A DNA stretch of 64,000 nucleotides from Pseudomonadota bacterium (lineage in GTDB: Bacteria > Pseudomonadota > Alphaproteobacteria > Rhizobiales > Xanthobacteraceae). The notes below the pieces were generated by a model. It had not been told where the DNA came from. It did not search any database and saw only the letters and a list, made by a program, of their open reading frames with translations. Each line of letters starts with the position of its first letter. Within the stretch, counting starts at the first letter, position 1. The position numbers and the translations under genes were made by a program. Below, piece by piece: positions 51,011 to 61,000 of this stretch. The stretch spans positions 163,191 to 227,190 of the forward strand of contig JAEXYA010000029.1 in NCBI GenBank assembly GCA_023451825.1, given 5' to 3'.

Positions 51011-53395
51011 ATGCTCACCATCTATAACTGCATCGCCAACGCCCATGATCTTCGGCTCGTTGGACTAGCGGCCATCATCTGCGCGATCGCATCCGTTACC
51101 GCCATCAATCTGCTTCGCCATGCCCGCAATGCCGAGCGCCAGATGCGCCTCGTCTGGCTTGCGGTCTCCGCCATCTCCACCGGCTTCGGCATCTGGGCCA
51201 CGCATTTCGTCGCGATGCTGGCTTTCGCGCCGGGCATGCCGAGCGGCTACAACATCGTCCTCACCATCGCATCGCTGATCGCCGCGATCCTGTTGACCGG
51301 CGCCGGACTTGCCGTCGCACTGATTCCGAATTGGCGGCCGGGTGCATGGCTCGGCGGCGCGACCGTGGCCGGCGGCATCGCCGCGATGCACTATACCGGC
51401 ATGGCCGCTTTCGAATTGCAGGCCAGCTTGCAATGGGATGCCGCTCTGGTGATCGCATCGATCGTGGCTGGCGCCCTGCTCGGTGCCATCGCGCTGCCGG
51501 TCGGACTGCATAGCGACAAACAATCCTGGCGCCTCGGTGGCGCGTTGTTGCTCACCCTCGCGATCTGCAGTCACCACTTCACGGCGATGAGCGCCGTCAC
51601 GATCATTCCCGACCCGACCATCACCGTGTCACCGATGTCGATCCCGACCGGATGGCTCGCTTTCGGCGTCACCTTTGTCAGCTTTGGCATTATCGGCCTC
51701 GCATTGATCGGCATCGTGCTCGATATCCGCGATCGTCGTCGCTCGGATCTCGAAGCCGACCGTATGCTCGGTCTCGCCAATGCGGCAATCGAAGGCCTGC
51801 TGGTTTGCGATGGCGAGACGATCGTGACCGCCAATACGAGCTTTGCCGGGCTTGTCGGCGCGTCTGCCGAGAGCTTTGCCGGCGAAGATCTTGCCGCGTG
51901 TTTCCCTGAGGCCACGTCGCGTACCAAACTGCTCGCGCATCCCGGGCTTCCGATCGAGGCCGCGCTGAAGACGCGTAGCGGCGACAACATCCCGGTCGAG
52001 CTGATCCTGCGGCAGATCGATTTCGCCGGTCGCCCGCATCAGGTGATCGCGGTGCGCGACCTGCGCGCGCGCAAGGAAGCCGAACAGCACATCCGCTTCC
52101 TGGCTCATCACGACCCGCTCACGGGCGTCCCCAATCGCAGCCATTTCCATGACCGCGTCGATACCGAGATCGCAACGCTGCAGCCAGGTCGCAAGCACGC
52201 AGTGCTGTGCCTCGATCTCGATCGCTTCAAGGAAGTAAACGACCTGTTCGGCCACGCCGCCGGCGACAAGGTGCTGCAGACCATCGCCACGCGCGTTGAA
52301 GCGCTCCTCGGCGCCGGCCAGATCATCGCGCGCCTCGGCGGCGACGAATTTGCTATCCTGCTGACCAATATCCGCGGTCACGGTGCGGCGGAAGCGATGG
52401 CGAAGCAGATCCTGAATGTACTGCGCGCCCGCGACGACGCCTCCGAACTCGGCAGCGTATCGACCAGCATCGGCATCAGCATCTATCCGGACGACGGCAA
52501 CGACCGCGAAGCCCTGCTCGCGCATGCCGACACCGCGCTCTACCGCGCCAAGAGCGACGGTCGCGCGACCTATCGCTTCTACGAGACCGGCATGGGCGAC
52601 GCCGTACGCGACCGCCGCATGCTGGAACACGATCTGCGCGGCGCCATTGCAGGCAATCAATTGCAGCTCGTCTATCAGCCGCAGGAAGGCGTGCAGCACG
52701 GCAGCGTGGTCGGCTTCGAAGCCTTGCTGCGCTGGACGCATCCGACGCGCGGCCCGATCTCGCCTGCTATCTTCATTCCGATCGCCGAAGAGACCGGCAG
52801 CATCCTGGAGATCGGCACTTGGGTGATGCGCACCGCCTGCGCGGAAGCTGCAACCTGGAAACAGCCGCTGACCATCGCGGTCAACGTCTCCGCCGTGCAA
52901 ATCTATCACGACGACTTCGTGCCGCTGGTGCACCAGATCCTGCTCGAGACCGGCTTGTCACCCTCACGGCTGGAAATCGAAATCACCGAGACCGCGCTGA
53001 TCCGCGACCTCAATCGCGCGCTGGCTGCGCTGCGCCGGGTCAAGGCGCTGGGCGTCCGCATCGCCATGGATGATTTCGGAACGGGCTATTCGTCGCTGTC
53101 GAACCTGCGCGCCTTCCCGTTCGACAAGATCAAGATCGATGGCTCGTTCATCAAGTCGGTGAACAGCAATGGCCAGGCCGCCACCATCGTGCGCGCCGTG
53201 GTCGGCCTCGGCCGTGGTCTGGGACTGCCGGTGCTCGCCGAGGGCGTCGAGACCGAAGCGGAACTGAAATTCCTGCATGACGAGAAGTGCGACGAAGTGC
53301 AGGGCTATCTGCTCGGCAAGCCGGCGCCTATCGGCCACTTCGCGCATGTCACGGACGGCGTGCAGCCGCCGACGTCGGAAATAAAGGTCGCATAG
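51011..53395 (+). CDS. MHYT-PAS-GGDEF-EAL cyclic-di-GMP protein
   Basis: 794 residues from ATG 51011 (the open frame extends to 50912 without credible sequence). Seven membrane helices form an MHYT sensor with three motif copies (THFVAML, AMHYTGMAA, HHFTAMSA), proposed to bind copper or a gas. A short PAS-like segment (about 265-360) and intact diguanylate cyclase (GGDEF at 443-447) and phosphodiesterase (EAL at 570-572 in GFEALLRW) domains follow. Both catalytic motifs look complete, so direction of activity is not predictable. Copper neighbours (copA, csoR) fit the metal hypothesis. A terminator follows at 53409-53437. Confidence 0.92.
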   Translation: MLTIYNCIANAHDLRLVGLAAIICAIASVTAINLLRHARNAERQMRLVWLAVSAISTGFGIWATHFVAMLAFAPGMPSGYNIVLTIASLIAAILLTGAGLAVALIPNWRPGAWLGGATVAGGIAAMHYTGMAAFELQASLQWDAALVIASIVAGALLGAIALPVGLHSDKQSWRLGGALLLTLAICSHHFTAMSAVTIIPDPTITVSPMSIPTGWLAFGVTFVSFGIIGLALIGIVLDIRDRRRSDLEADRMLGLANAAIEGLLVCDGETIVTANTSFAGLVGASAESFAGEDLAACFPEATSRTKLLAHPGLPIEAALKTRSGDNIPVELILRQIDFAGRPHQVIAVRDLRARKEAEQHIRFLAHHDPLTGVPNRSHFHDRVDTEIATLQPGRKHAVLCLDLDRFKEVNDLFGHAAGDKVLQTIATRVEALLGAGQIIARLGGDEFAILLTNIRGHGAAEAMAKQILNVLRARDDASELGSVSTSIGISIYPDDGNDREALLAHADTALYRAKSDGRATYRFYETGMGDAVRDRRMLEHDLRGAIAGNQLQLVYQPQEGVQHGSVVGFEALLRWTHPTRGPISPAIFIPIAEETGSILEIGTWVMRTACAEAATWKQPLTIAVNVSAVQIYHDDFVPLVHQILLETGLSPSRLEIEITETALIRDLNRALAALRRVKALGVRIAMDDFGTGYSSLSNLRAFPFDKIKIDGSFIKSVNSNGQAATIVRAVVGLGRGLGLPVLAEGVETEAELKFLHDEKCDEVQGYLLGKPAPIGHFAHVTDGVQPPTSEIKVA

Positions 53396-53408
53396 CCTCC
53401 AAACGCCA

Positions 53409-53437
53409 AAAAACGCGCGAGGTCATCGCGCGTTTTT
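53409..53437. terminator. Bidirectional terminator between convergent genes
   Basis: AAAAACGCGCGA, loop GGTCA, TCGCGCGTTTTT, serving the c-di-GMP gene and the leftward parA-like gene. Confidence 0.88.
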
Positions 53438-53462
53438 CGGGGATCAGAGGTCGCAGGAGCGA

Positions 53463-54143
53463 TCAGGCTGCCTGCTTGTGCATCGCGCCATTGGCCGATG
53501 CCTGACCACGAATGGCCTTGATCGAACGCTCGATCGCAGCCCACAGCTTGCTGACTTCGCCAGCCGCACGGCTATCCGACGCATATTCGCGGGCGCCTTC
53601 GCCTTCACCGAGAGCGAGCAGCAGATCCGCGCGGTTGGTGATCTGACCCGACCAGACCGGCGCCTTGAATTTGGCGAGGGCTTCGCGGGCAAGCGTCACG
53701 ATGCGGCTTTCCGAAGTATCGCGGCGCGCCGGAGCGCCGTTGAGAACCACCGCATAAGGCTTGCGGGCCGAACGGCAGGACTGGATCGTCGCCTGCACGG
53801 CATCGACGTCAAACACGCCGGGACGTGCAGGAATGATCACCATCGTCGCGTTCTTGATGGCGTCATCGACCACAGCCGACGTATTCGGCGGCGTATCGAT
53901 GAACACCCATTCGATGCCATCCTTCTTTGCAGAATTGATGATCTCGGTGACGCTGCGACTGGCGACCTTCAACGCGGGTTCATTTGTTCCGCGCAGCTTG
54001 TGCCACAAAGTAAGCGAACCCTGCGGATCAGCATCGATCAGCAGGCAAGATTTGTTGGGTTTATGGACTTGTGCGGCAAGATGAGCAGCAAGGGTGCTCT
54101 TCCCTGAGCCGCCTTTACGCGAAGCGAAAACAATCACGTTCAT
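53463..54143 (-). CDS. Orphan ParA-family ATPase
   Basis: A 226-residue P-loop ATPase with the deviant Walker A KGGSGKS at residues 10-16, DADPQGSLTLW switch region and FIDTPPNTS Walker B. No parB or parS is visible. Not MipZ or MinD by length and end. An orphan ParA may position a protein cluster or plasmid-like cargo. A perfect 18-nt inverted repeat lies 35 nt upstream of its start. Confidence 0.85.
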   Translation of the reverse strand: MNVIVFASRKGGSGKSTLAAHLAAQVHKPNKSCLLIDADPQGSLTLWHKLRGTNEPALKVASRSVTEIINSAKKDGIEWVFIDTPPNTSAVVDDAIKNATMVIIPARPGVFDVDAVQATIQSCRSARKPYAVVLNGAPARRDTSESRIVTLAREALAKFKAPVWSGQITNRADLLLALGEGEGAREYASDSRAAGEVSKLWAAIERSIKAIRGQASANGAMHKQAA

Positions 54144-54178
54144 ATGTTGGCCTCCAGATTGACCCCGGCGGCGAAAAT

Positions 54179-54196
54179 GAATCAGACGACTGATTC
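54179..54196. promoter_or_regulatory. Perfect inverted repeat upstream of the parA-like gene
   Basis: GAATCAG-ACGA-CTGATTC, 7-bp arms with 4-nt spacer, on the promoter side of the gene. Confidence 0.55.
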
Positions 54197-54359
54197 GTTA
54201 AAGCCAAAACTTCGCCGGTGATAGATTTATGTAGCTGTATTTCCTCAAATGTTGGCTTTTGAGTCACAGGTTGCGGCGCAACAGCGCTAAAAGTGAGTCA
54301 TAGTTAGTACGCTTGTCGCCACAATGTCGCGGCCCAAAGCCGACTATCATTTCCGGATG

Positions 54360-54725
54360 TTACTTAGCGCGAGGATGCTTTTGCGAAGCTTGCTCGCTTT
54401 GTGACCGTTTTTTCGCTTTTGCGGCCTGCCACTCCAGCCATTTGCGCTCCAACCAGCCGAGCAGCTGCGCCACAGGCTTCTGCAATGGCGGAATGTCCTG
54501 CGCTATCAGTATGAGCCCGAGCGGCAGCATCCAAAGCCCGAGAATGGGTAGGAAGCTGAAAATGCCACCGATAACCAGCAGAATTGCGAGCGGAAAGCGG
54601 ACCAGGCGCGACGATGGCTTACGCAGCCAACTCACAAAACGCGCCGGCCCGGCCGGCAGTTTGGTCTCGAACCAGAGGAAATGCCGATCGATCTCGGCCT
54701 TGTAATCGATGTCGTCGATGCTCAA
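54360..54725 (-). CDS. Small membrane protein, function unknown
   Basis: About 121 residues from TTG 54725 (GGAG 5 nt upstream; TTG 54740 would add five residues). There are one or two membrane helices (RFPLAILLVIGGIFSFLPILGLWMLPLGLILIA) and a basic C-terminal tail (AAKAKKRSQSEQ). I do not recognise a family with confidence. It is upstream of the ParA-like gene on the same strand, with a 216-nt gap, so not clearly linked. Confidence 0.6.
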   Translation of the reverse strand: MSIDDIDYKAEIDRHFLWFETKLPAGPARFVSWLRKPSSRLVRFPLAILLVIGGIFSFLPILGLWMLPLGLILIAQDIPPLQKPVAQLLGWLERKWLEWQAAKAKKRSQSEQASQKHPRAK

Positions 54726-54827
54726 ACGCGGCTCCTGCAAGCAAGGAGATGTGAGGCCTTGCCTGTGCTCCCAACGTGTCAGTTTGTCACGGGTTCACTG
54801 TCGGGGCGAAGCGCTGCGTTGCGCGTC

Positions 54828-55127
54828 TCAGGAGCTCCGCTTCGCCTGTTTGGCTTTGCGCGACTTTGCAGCAGGCTTGCGGGCGCTGGCGGGCACGGGC
54901 TGGGCAACCGGCCGGAAGAACTGTGCGCAGCCGGGGCTGAGCTGCGCCTGCTTCTGCACCATACAGGCGGTCACCCGATCGACATCGGGAATGGCCGAAC
55001 TACACAGCCGGAAGGCGTCGTCGGTGCACAGCGCCTGCTGATCCGCCGTATAGCCTTGCGCATGTACTGCGCCGGAGCCAGTCATCAGCATCGCCACAAA
55101 CAGTGCCGCCTTCACGCTTCCCGACAT
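54828..55127 (-). CDS. Small secreted Cys-containing protein
   Basis: 99 residues from ATG 55127 (strong AGGGAGGA upstream). Sec signal ends GAVHAQ. The mature part has four Cys in a pattern (ALCTDDAFRLC, DRVTACMVQKQAQLSPGC) followed by a Lys/Ala-rich basic tail. It resembles small GCR1-cys-like proteins of Bradyrhizobium relatives. Function unknown. Confidence 0.65.
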   Translation of the reverse strand: MSGSVKAALFVAMLMTGSGAVHAQGYTADQQALCTDDAFRLCSSAIPDVDRVTACMVQKQAQLSPGCAQFFRPVAQPVPASARKPAAKSRKAKQAKRSS

Positions 55128-55325
55128 CGCGTCCTCCCTGATGAAGTCTCCGAGTGTCGGCGACCAATACCGACTTGGCAAGCGGCCATCGGTCGAGCCC
55201 CTGCGACATGGGGACGGCGTTCGTCGGGCTTGTCTTATCGGCGCTCCTGTAGTTTCTGCTGAGCATCTTTGGCTGAAACGGTCTCAAATGATGGTCGCAC
55301 GACGAACAGGCACGGCAGCTTCCGC

Positions 55326-55973
55326 ATGAACGGCGTTCGCATCGGCATCGTCGCCTCGCTCCTCCTCTGCGTCTGGCTGGTCTGGCCGAAAGGCGAGGGC
55401 AACACGCCGCCGCGCCCATTGCTCATCAAGTCGGCGCTGAAGGATGCAAAGGATCCGATCATCGTGCTCGGTGACAGCATCGTGCGCCAGACGCAGCTGC
55501 CGCGCACACTCTGCAAGCGTCCCCTCGTCAATGCCGGCATCGACGGCTCCACGACATCGAGCGGCCTCGATGGCATGCTGAAGAAGGCCCTCGGTGACAA
55601 GAAGGCAGCTTTGATCGTCGTCTCGCTCGGCATCAATGATGCGGAGAACAAGGACACCGTCGATGCCTACAGGAAGAACTACGCGGCTTTGCTGACGGCA
55701 TTGAAGACCATGAGCCCGCGCCTCACCGTCACCGCGATCACGGCGCTTGAGCCGGGCAAACCGGAAGTCGGCAATCGCACGCAGCAGCGCGTTGACGATT
55801 ACAATGCCGCGCTGCCCGATATCGCCCGCGATGCCGGCGCCTCGATCATCGCCATGCCGGCAATGCCTGCCGGATTCACCAGCGATGGCGTGCACCTCAG
55901 CGCGGCCGGTACCGCCATCTGGACCAAGGCGATCAGCGACGGCGTCACCGCAACGCTTTGCCCCAACGGATAA
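55326..55973 (+). CDS. SGNH/GDSL-family hydrolase, membrane-anchored
   Basis: 215 residues from ATG 55326; upstream TTG 55269 gives non-signal sequence. An N-terminal anchor or signal (GIVASLLLCVWLVW) precedes an SGNH esterase fold: Ser51 in VLGDSIVR, Asn in SLGINDAEN, and Asp-x-x-His in SDGVHLSAAG. The oxyanion Gly block is NAGIDGSTT. It is probably a periplasmic lipase or esterase or an O-deacetylase of envelope glycans; the substrate is unknown. Confidence 0.82.
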   Translation: MNGVRIGIVASLLLCVWLVWPKGEGNTPPRPLLIKSALKDAKDPIIVLGDSIVRQTQLPRTLCKRPLVNAGIDGSTTSSGLDGMLKKALGDKKAALIVVSLGINDAENKDTVDAYRKNYAALLTALKTMSPRLTVTAITALEPGKPEVGNRTQQRVDDYNAALPDIARDAGASIIAMPAMPAGFTSDGVHLSAAGTAIWTKAISDGVTATLCPNG

Positions 55974-55976
55974 CCC

Positions 55977-56201
55977 TCACGCCTCGTTGACACCTACGCC
56001 GCGCGCGTCCAGCTCGCGCTGCCCCTTTGCGGTCACCTCATATTTGGGATCGGGTTCGTGTTTCCCGGTCTCCGCAACCAGCCCCTGCGCGATCAGCCGC
56101 TCCACCACGGCCTGCTTGTTGTCGTCGAGGTCGAAGCCGGCCGCACGAGCGATGTCGCACATGACCGCAATGCCGGTGTCGCTGATCTCGATCGTTTCCA
56201 T
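55977..56201 (-). CDS. Small winged-helix-like protein
   Basis: 74 residues from ATG 56201 (AGGAGGGCG upstream). Sequence DIARAAGFDLDDNKQAVVERLIAQGLV and PKYEVTAKGQRELDARG looks like a MarR- or PadR-type wing without the rest of the domain. Could be a minimal DNA-binding protein or an adaptor. It is convergent with the SGNH gene by 3 nt and followed by tRNA-His on the same strand upstream. Confidence 0.55.
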   Translation of the reverse strand: METIEISDTGIAVMCDIARAAGFDLDDNKQAVVERLIAQGLVAETGKHEPDPKYEVTAKGQRELDARGVGVNEA

Positions 56202-56324
56202 GACGCCCTCCTGCGTTTCAGAGCAAACGTGGGGCAACAGGCCGAAGTTCCGGCGCCTCAAAGGCAGCACGCATCAGCCGCGAGCTGCGGATGGGGCGAA
56301 ATGGCAAGGAAAGGGAGATTTCAT

Positions 56325-56401
56325 TGGTACAGTTGGGTGGGCTCGAACCACCGACCTCCTGTTCCACAGACAGGCGCTCTAACCAACTGAGCTACAACTG
56401 C
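56325..56401 (-). tRNA. tRNA-His (GTG)
   Basis: A 77-nt tRNA with encoded CCA. Anticodon loop CTGTGGA gives GTG. Acceptor stem GCAGTTG pairs with CAACTGT, with a terminal G1-U72 wobble. The discriminator is A73 and the base before G1 is T, so there is no G-1, the alphaproteobacterial form of tRNA-His. Confidence 0.93.
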
Positions 56402-56523
56402 ATCCTTCGGCGGCCCCTCGCGAAGCGGGGGCGGCGAACGGGGCGGAAACTAGGTGCAACGCCCCTTTTTGGCAAGGCCGCGTTTGCCCTGAAAACCGGA
56501 ATTATCCGGCAAAAACAAACGCC

Positions 56524-56552
56524 AAAACAAAAACCCGGGCCAAGGCCCGGGC
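56524..56552 (-). terminator. Terminator after the phasin gene
   Basis: On the minus strand an 8-bp GGCCCGGG-type stem is followed by TTTTTGTTTT. Confidence 0.75.
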
Positions 56553-56579
56553 TTTCGATGGTCAAACAGCCATTCGCGC

Positions 56580-57014
56580 TTAGGCGGCGGGCTGGAACAG
56601 CTTGTTGGCGCCGGTCTTGATCGGCTCGGCGGTTTCCGACGCGATCTTCTGGCTGAGCTCGGCGAGCTGCTTCGACTGGCCGGTGAGGGCTTCGAACTGG
56701 CTCTTGGCAAAACCCGACCACAGTTCGAAAGCCTGCGACGGCGATTTCACGCCGATCAGCGACTGGGCGAAATCGAAGCCGGCATTGGTGTTGGTCTTGG
56801 CAATGTCGAGCAGCGTGGTCGACACTTCGGCAGCGCCCTTGGTGGCGGTGTTGAACACGGCTTCCACGGTGCTGTTGTGGGTCTCGGCCGCATCCTTGAA
56901 CTTGGCGTAGCCTTCACGTGCCTGGTTCACGCCCTTTTCGGCGAACGCGCGGACCTGCTCCGGCAGCTGGAACGGGATAACGGAAGAGGAGAACGGATCG
57001 ATCTGGTCAGCCAT
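56580..57014 (-). CDS. Phasin family protein, copy 1
   Basis: 144 residues from ATG 57014 (start chosen at MADQIDPF). Amphipathic helical Phasin_2-type protein, coating polyhydroxyalkanoate granules: VRAFAEKGVNQAREGYAKFKDA, LIGVKSPSQAFELWSGFAK, and an Ala/Lys-rich end. PHA synthesis genes are not in the window. A second phasin gene lies 323 nt upstream on the same strand, each with its own upstream TGCA cluster. Confidence 0.85.
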   Translation of the reverse strand: MADQIDPFSSSVIPFQLPEQVRAFAEKGVNQAREGYAKFKDAAETHNSTVEAVFNTATKGAAEVSTTLLDIAKTNTNAGFDFAQSLIGVKSPSQAFELWSGFAKSQFEALTGQSKQLAELSQKIASETAEPIKTGANKLFQPAA

Positions 57015-57337
57015 AACGTGCATCCTTCGTAACGATAAAAATCGGGGTGAAGTCACAGACCGCGGATCGCAAACCGGCATCGTTGCCGTGATGGACCAGC
57101 GGGAAGCATCGTAAGCGCCTCCTAAACAGGCAGCGCGTGATCTTAACTATCGCAATATCATGTCGGATTTGTGCGATGCAACACATTATCGCAGTGCAAA
57201 AACGCACATGCAAGCGAAAAATGCGCGCATACGTCATGGAACGAATGCGCGCACGACTTTTGAGTGCATATGATACCTGGATCGGCCGATAGAAAACCTA
57301 AATTGCTTAGCTATTAGGCTCTTGCGCTCCTCGGCTC
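57015..57337. other. Region upstream of phasin copy 1
   Basis: 323 nt with no gene. TGCA tetramers at 57177, 57195 and 57209 lie in AT-richer sequence. These could be PhaR sites, since phasin repressors of this lineage bind TGC-rich DNA. Confidence 0.45.
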
Positions 57338-57712
57338 TCAGCTATTGGGCTTGGCAGCGTCCATGGCGGCGCGGCTGACGATCTGGCCCATTTCGCTTGC
57401 CTGGTCGGCCAGCGACCGCATCTGAGCCTGCACATATTCGCTCTGCAGGCGCATGACGTCGGCGAGATCCTTGGCCTGGAGCAGTTTCTGGGCGTGATCG
57501 AGCGAGGCTGCGACATTGGCTTCGGCATAGCTGATCGCCTTGGCACTGACATCCTTGGCGCTGGCACGGGCGCTTTCGCCACGGCTTTCGATGGTGGATG
57601 CGGCGCTATGCGCGTTGGCAACGAACTTCTCGAAGGCCTGACGGGCCTGATCGAAGCTGGCCTCGGCCATTGCGCGCATTTCTTTCGGAAATTCGAACTT
57701 GTTCTCGGTCAT
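57338..57712 (-). CDS. Phasin family protein, copy 2
   Basis: 124 residues from ATG 57712 (GGGAGAGGGAC upstream). Similar helical phasin profile (FPKEMRAMAEASFDQARQAFEK, AHSAASTIESRGESARAS, LDHAQKLLQAKDLADVMRLQ). It resembles granule-associated phasins or the PHA regulatory phasin PhaF-like short forms. It lies immediately upstream of copy 1 and downstream of a TGCA-containing region (57846-57856). Confidence 0.83.
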   Translation of the reverse strand: MTENKFEFPKEMRAMAEASFDQARQAFEKFVANAHSAASTIESRGESARASAKDVSAKAISYAEANVAASLDHAQKLLQAKDLADVMRLQSEYVQAQMRSLADQASEMGQIVSRAAMDAAKPNS

Positions 57713-58074
57713 GTCCCTCTCCCTGGTCACGGACGAGACACCAGAAGCCTCGCCTTCGTGCATCCGATCGCAGCCTAGCTGCGCTTGGCATCGCCGTTAT
57801 GACGCAAGGCGCAATCATGGCTGACGCCATCGTGCCCCTTTGTCATGCATTTGCAACATCCAATGCCGGGCTGCGGCGAATGGTTCAGTCCCATCAAGAA
57901 CCCGCCCGCGAAATTAACGTTATCGTCGGTTAGCCCTGTGGGTAGAGCCCGCAGACATGGACCTCGCCGCGCCCGCGCGCGATACTAACGAAGTGTTAAG
58001 CATGTTGCCGTTTGCCCGGCAGATCATACCGTTCGAACGAGGCAGACCCCAGGCGACTCAGCCATGAAGTGCCA
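57713..58074. other. 362-nt divergent region between phasin 2 and the histidine kinase
   Basis: Holds TGCATTTGCA at 57846-57855 facing the phasin and a CtrA-like site at 57985-58000 facing the kinase. I see no gene. Confidence 0.45.
57985..58000 (+). promoter_or_regulatory. CtrA-like box upstream of the kinase gene
   Basis: CTAA-N7-TTAA, one mismatch from the TTAA-N7-TTAA CtrA consensus, 75 nt before the start codon. Confidence 0.35.
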
Positions 58075-61000
58075 ATGAGCAGTGCGAAAAGTCAGTTGCG
58101 GGGTGTCGGTGATGCACGGCTCGCCATGCACGCCACCAGCGCCCAGCCGGTCTGGCTGTGGTCGCTCGACGGCACCAGGGTGCTGTGGGCGAACCCGGTC
58201 GGCGTAAAACTATTCGGCGCACGCAACGCAGCCGATCTCGCTGCACGCGAATTCGGTGCTGCCGATACGCATCGCCGCCAGATCGCGCAACTCGCACATC
58301 GGATTCGGGCCAGCGACAGCACACGCTTGGAGCGGCTGCGTGGTTTCGGAGCCGCACTCGGCGGCCTGATGACCTGCGCCTGCACGCGACTCGATTTTGC
58401 CGACGGCGAATCCGGACTGCTCATCATCGCGGCCGACACCATCGCCGGCCGCGGGATGACGCTGATGGAGCGGCTGCAAAATCTCACCGATGGCATCGAC
58501 ACGCCGATCGCCGTCTTTGCGCGCGATGGCCTGTTCGTCGGCGCCAGCGACACCGCGCGCGCACTGCTCGGTTTCCGCAATCTCAACGACGCCGGGCTCA
58601 ATGCAGCGCGCGATCACGCGCTGAAAGATGGCCGTGCGGAAACGCCCATCGGCTTCGGCCGCATGGTTTTGCAGCGTGTCGGCAGCGGCAGCGATGTCGG
58701 CCTCGTCGCGCTGATCGCGCCGGGCGCCGTGCATCCCGCGCCGAGCGAAGAAGAGCTTCCGGCTGAAGTGCCGCATCAAGAGATTGATGACACCCCGGCA
58801 TCCGCATCAGCATCGTTGTCTGATGTCGTTGAAGGCGATCCCGCATTGGCGCCTGCCGAGCAGGCGACCGACGATCCCGCTGACGACACCGTCGAAGAAT
58901 TGTTTGCTGCCGCAGAGGCTGCCGAGCCTGAGCCTGTCGCAGCTAGCCCCGCTCCGTCTGAGCCAAAGGCTATCGTCGCGCCCGATGCGTCGCTTGCGCC
59001 GCGCACGATGCCGCTGCGCTTCGTCTGGCAGCTCGATGCTGACGACACATTCACGATCGACTCCGACGACTTCAAACGCCTGATCGGCCCGCAGGCCGCG
59101 GCGATGTCCGGTCGCAAATGGAGCGATATTTCCGCCGAATACACGCTCGATCCCGATCATCGCTTCGCGCAGGCGCTGGCGACACGGCAGACCTGGAGCG
59201 GCGTCACGCTGCTATGGCCGGTGGACGACGGTGGTCGCCTCGCCGTCGAACTCTCGGCGCTCCCCTTGCAGGATCGCAATCGCCAGCCCGCCGGCTATCG
59301 CGGCTTCGGCATCTGCCGCGATCTCGACGGCATGAACCGGCTGATCGAACAGCGGCATCCGAAGCCCCAAAATGATCCGCCGCCCGACGATGCGCCTCCA
59401 CCACGGCCGCTCTCGGCCGATGTGGCCCAGGCCGGACCGGTCGACGACCCCATCGAAGAACTGATCACGCCACCCGACGCAACAAGTCCAGAGCCGACAT
59501 CGACCGAACCGATCCAGACAAGCGAAACGAACCCCGCCGTGCAACCTCCCGAAAATGTCGTTCAGTTCCGACCAGGCGATCCCAAATCGCCGGCGCTGTC
59601 GCCGGGCGAGAACAGCGCCTTCAACGAACTCGCGCGTCAGCTGTCGGCACGGCTGGAGTCCGAAACCGGCCTGATCGCCGCGCCGTCGGTAGCGCCCGCA
59701 GAGGCCATCGATGCGTCGGATGGCGACGCCGAAGCGCCGGCCGCGTGGCTGGCCACGCCGCCCGCCGCCCCGCGCGGCGAGATGGGGCGTGACCGCGTGC
59801 TGCTCGATCTGATGCCCGTGGGCGTGCTGATCTATCGCCTCGATCGCCTCGTCTATGCCAATCCCGCGTTTCTTGCGCAGATGAACTATCCGACCCTTGC
59901 GGCACTGGAAGACGCCGGCGGCCTCGATACGCTGCAGGTGGGGCCGGATGTCTCGACATCCTCGAGCGCGTCCGACGGCGGCACCAGGGTGACGATTTCT
60001 GCAAACGACAAGGCTGGCGATGGCACGCTGCGCACGCCCGCTTCCGCGCGTCTGCACGCCATCACCTGGGACAACGAGCCCGCGCATGCACTGATCTTCA
60101 CGCCAGCCCAAGCTGAACAGGCGGCTGCCATCGTTACGCCAGAACCGGTGGCGGACGAACCGCTCCCCGCCGGCCATATCGATGCGGAAGATCTCGCCGC
60201 GATCCTCGACACCATGGCCGAGGGCGTCGTGATGTTCGATGCCGAAGGCAATATCAATTCCTGTAACCGCAGCGCCGAGGCGTTGTTCGGCTATGACGGC
60301 GAATTGCTGACCCAGCGCAATGTGGTCGATCTGTTCGCCCATGAAAGCCGCCGCAACGTCGCTGACTATCTCGCCAGTGTGCAGCAGGCCGGCGCGGCTA
60401 GCCTGCTCGACCACGGACGCGAGGCGCTCGGCCAGGTCCGCGCCGGCGGTCTCGTGCCGCTCTCGATGATCATCGGTCGCACGCGTGCTGCGGGCCCGAA
60501 TTTCTTCGCCGTGTTCCGCGATCTCACCCAGACCAAGCGAACCGAGACCGAACTGCTCAATGCCCGCCGCCAGGCCGACCGCTCGGCCACGGCCAAGGCC
60601 GATGTCCTCGCGCGCATCAGCCACGAGGTGCGTACGCCGCTGAACGCCATTATCGGTTTCGCCGATGTGATGATCGACCAGCGCTTCGGCCCGCTCGGCA
60701 ATGAGCGCTATGGCGAATATCTGCGCGACATCCGCGCCTCCGGCGAGCGTGTCATTGCGATCGTCAATGACCTGCTCGATCTCTCGCGCATCGAGACCGG
60801 CAAGATCGATCTCGCTTTCTCCACCCAGAACCTCAACGAGATGGTGGAGCAATGCGTGGCCGTGATGCAGCCGCAGGCCAATCGCAGCCGCATCATCATC
60901 CGCACCTCGCTGTCGCATCTGTTACCCACTATCGTAGCCGATGCCCGTGCGCTCCGGCAGATCACGCTCAACCTGATCGGCAATTCGATCCACCTCGCCA

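Noticed and set aside
53463..54143. Plasmid or integrated-plasmid partition locus
   Set aside because: Only an orphan ParA is present: no ParB, parS, replication gene or change in composition around it.
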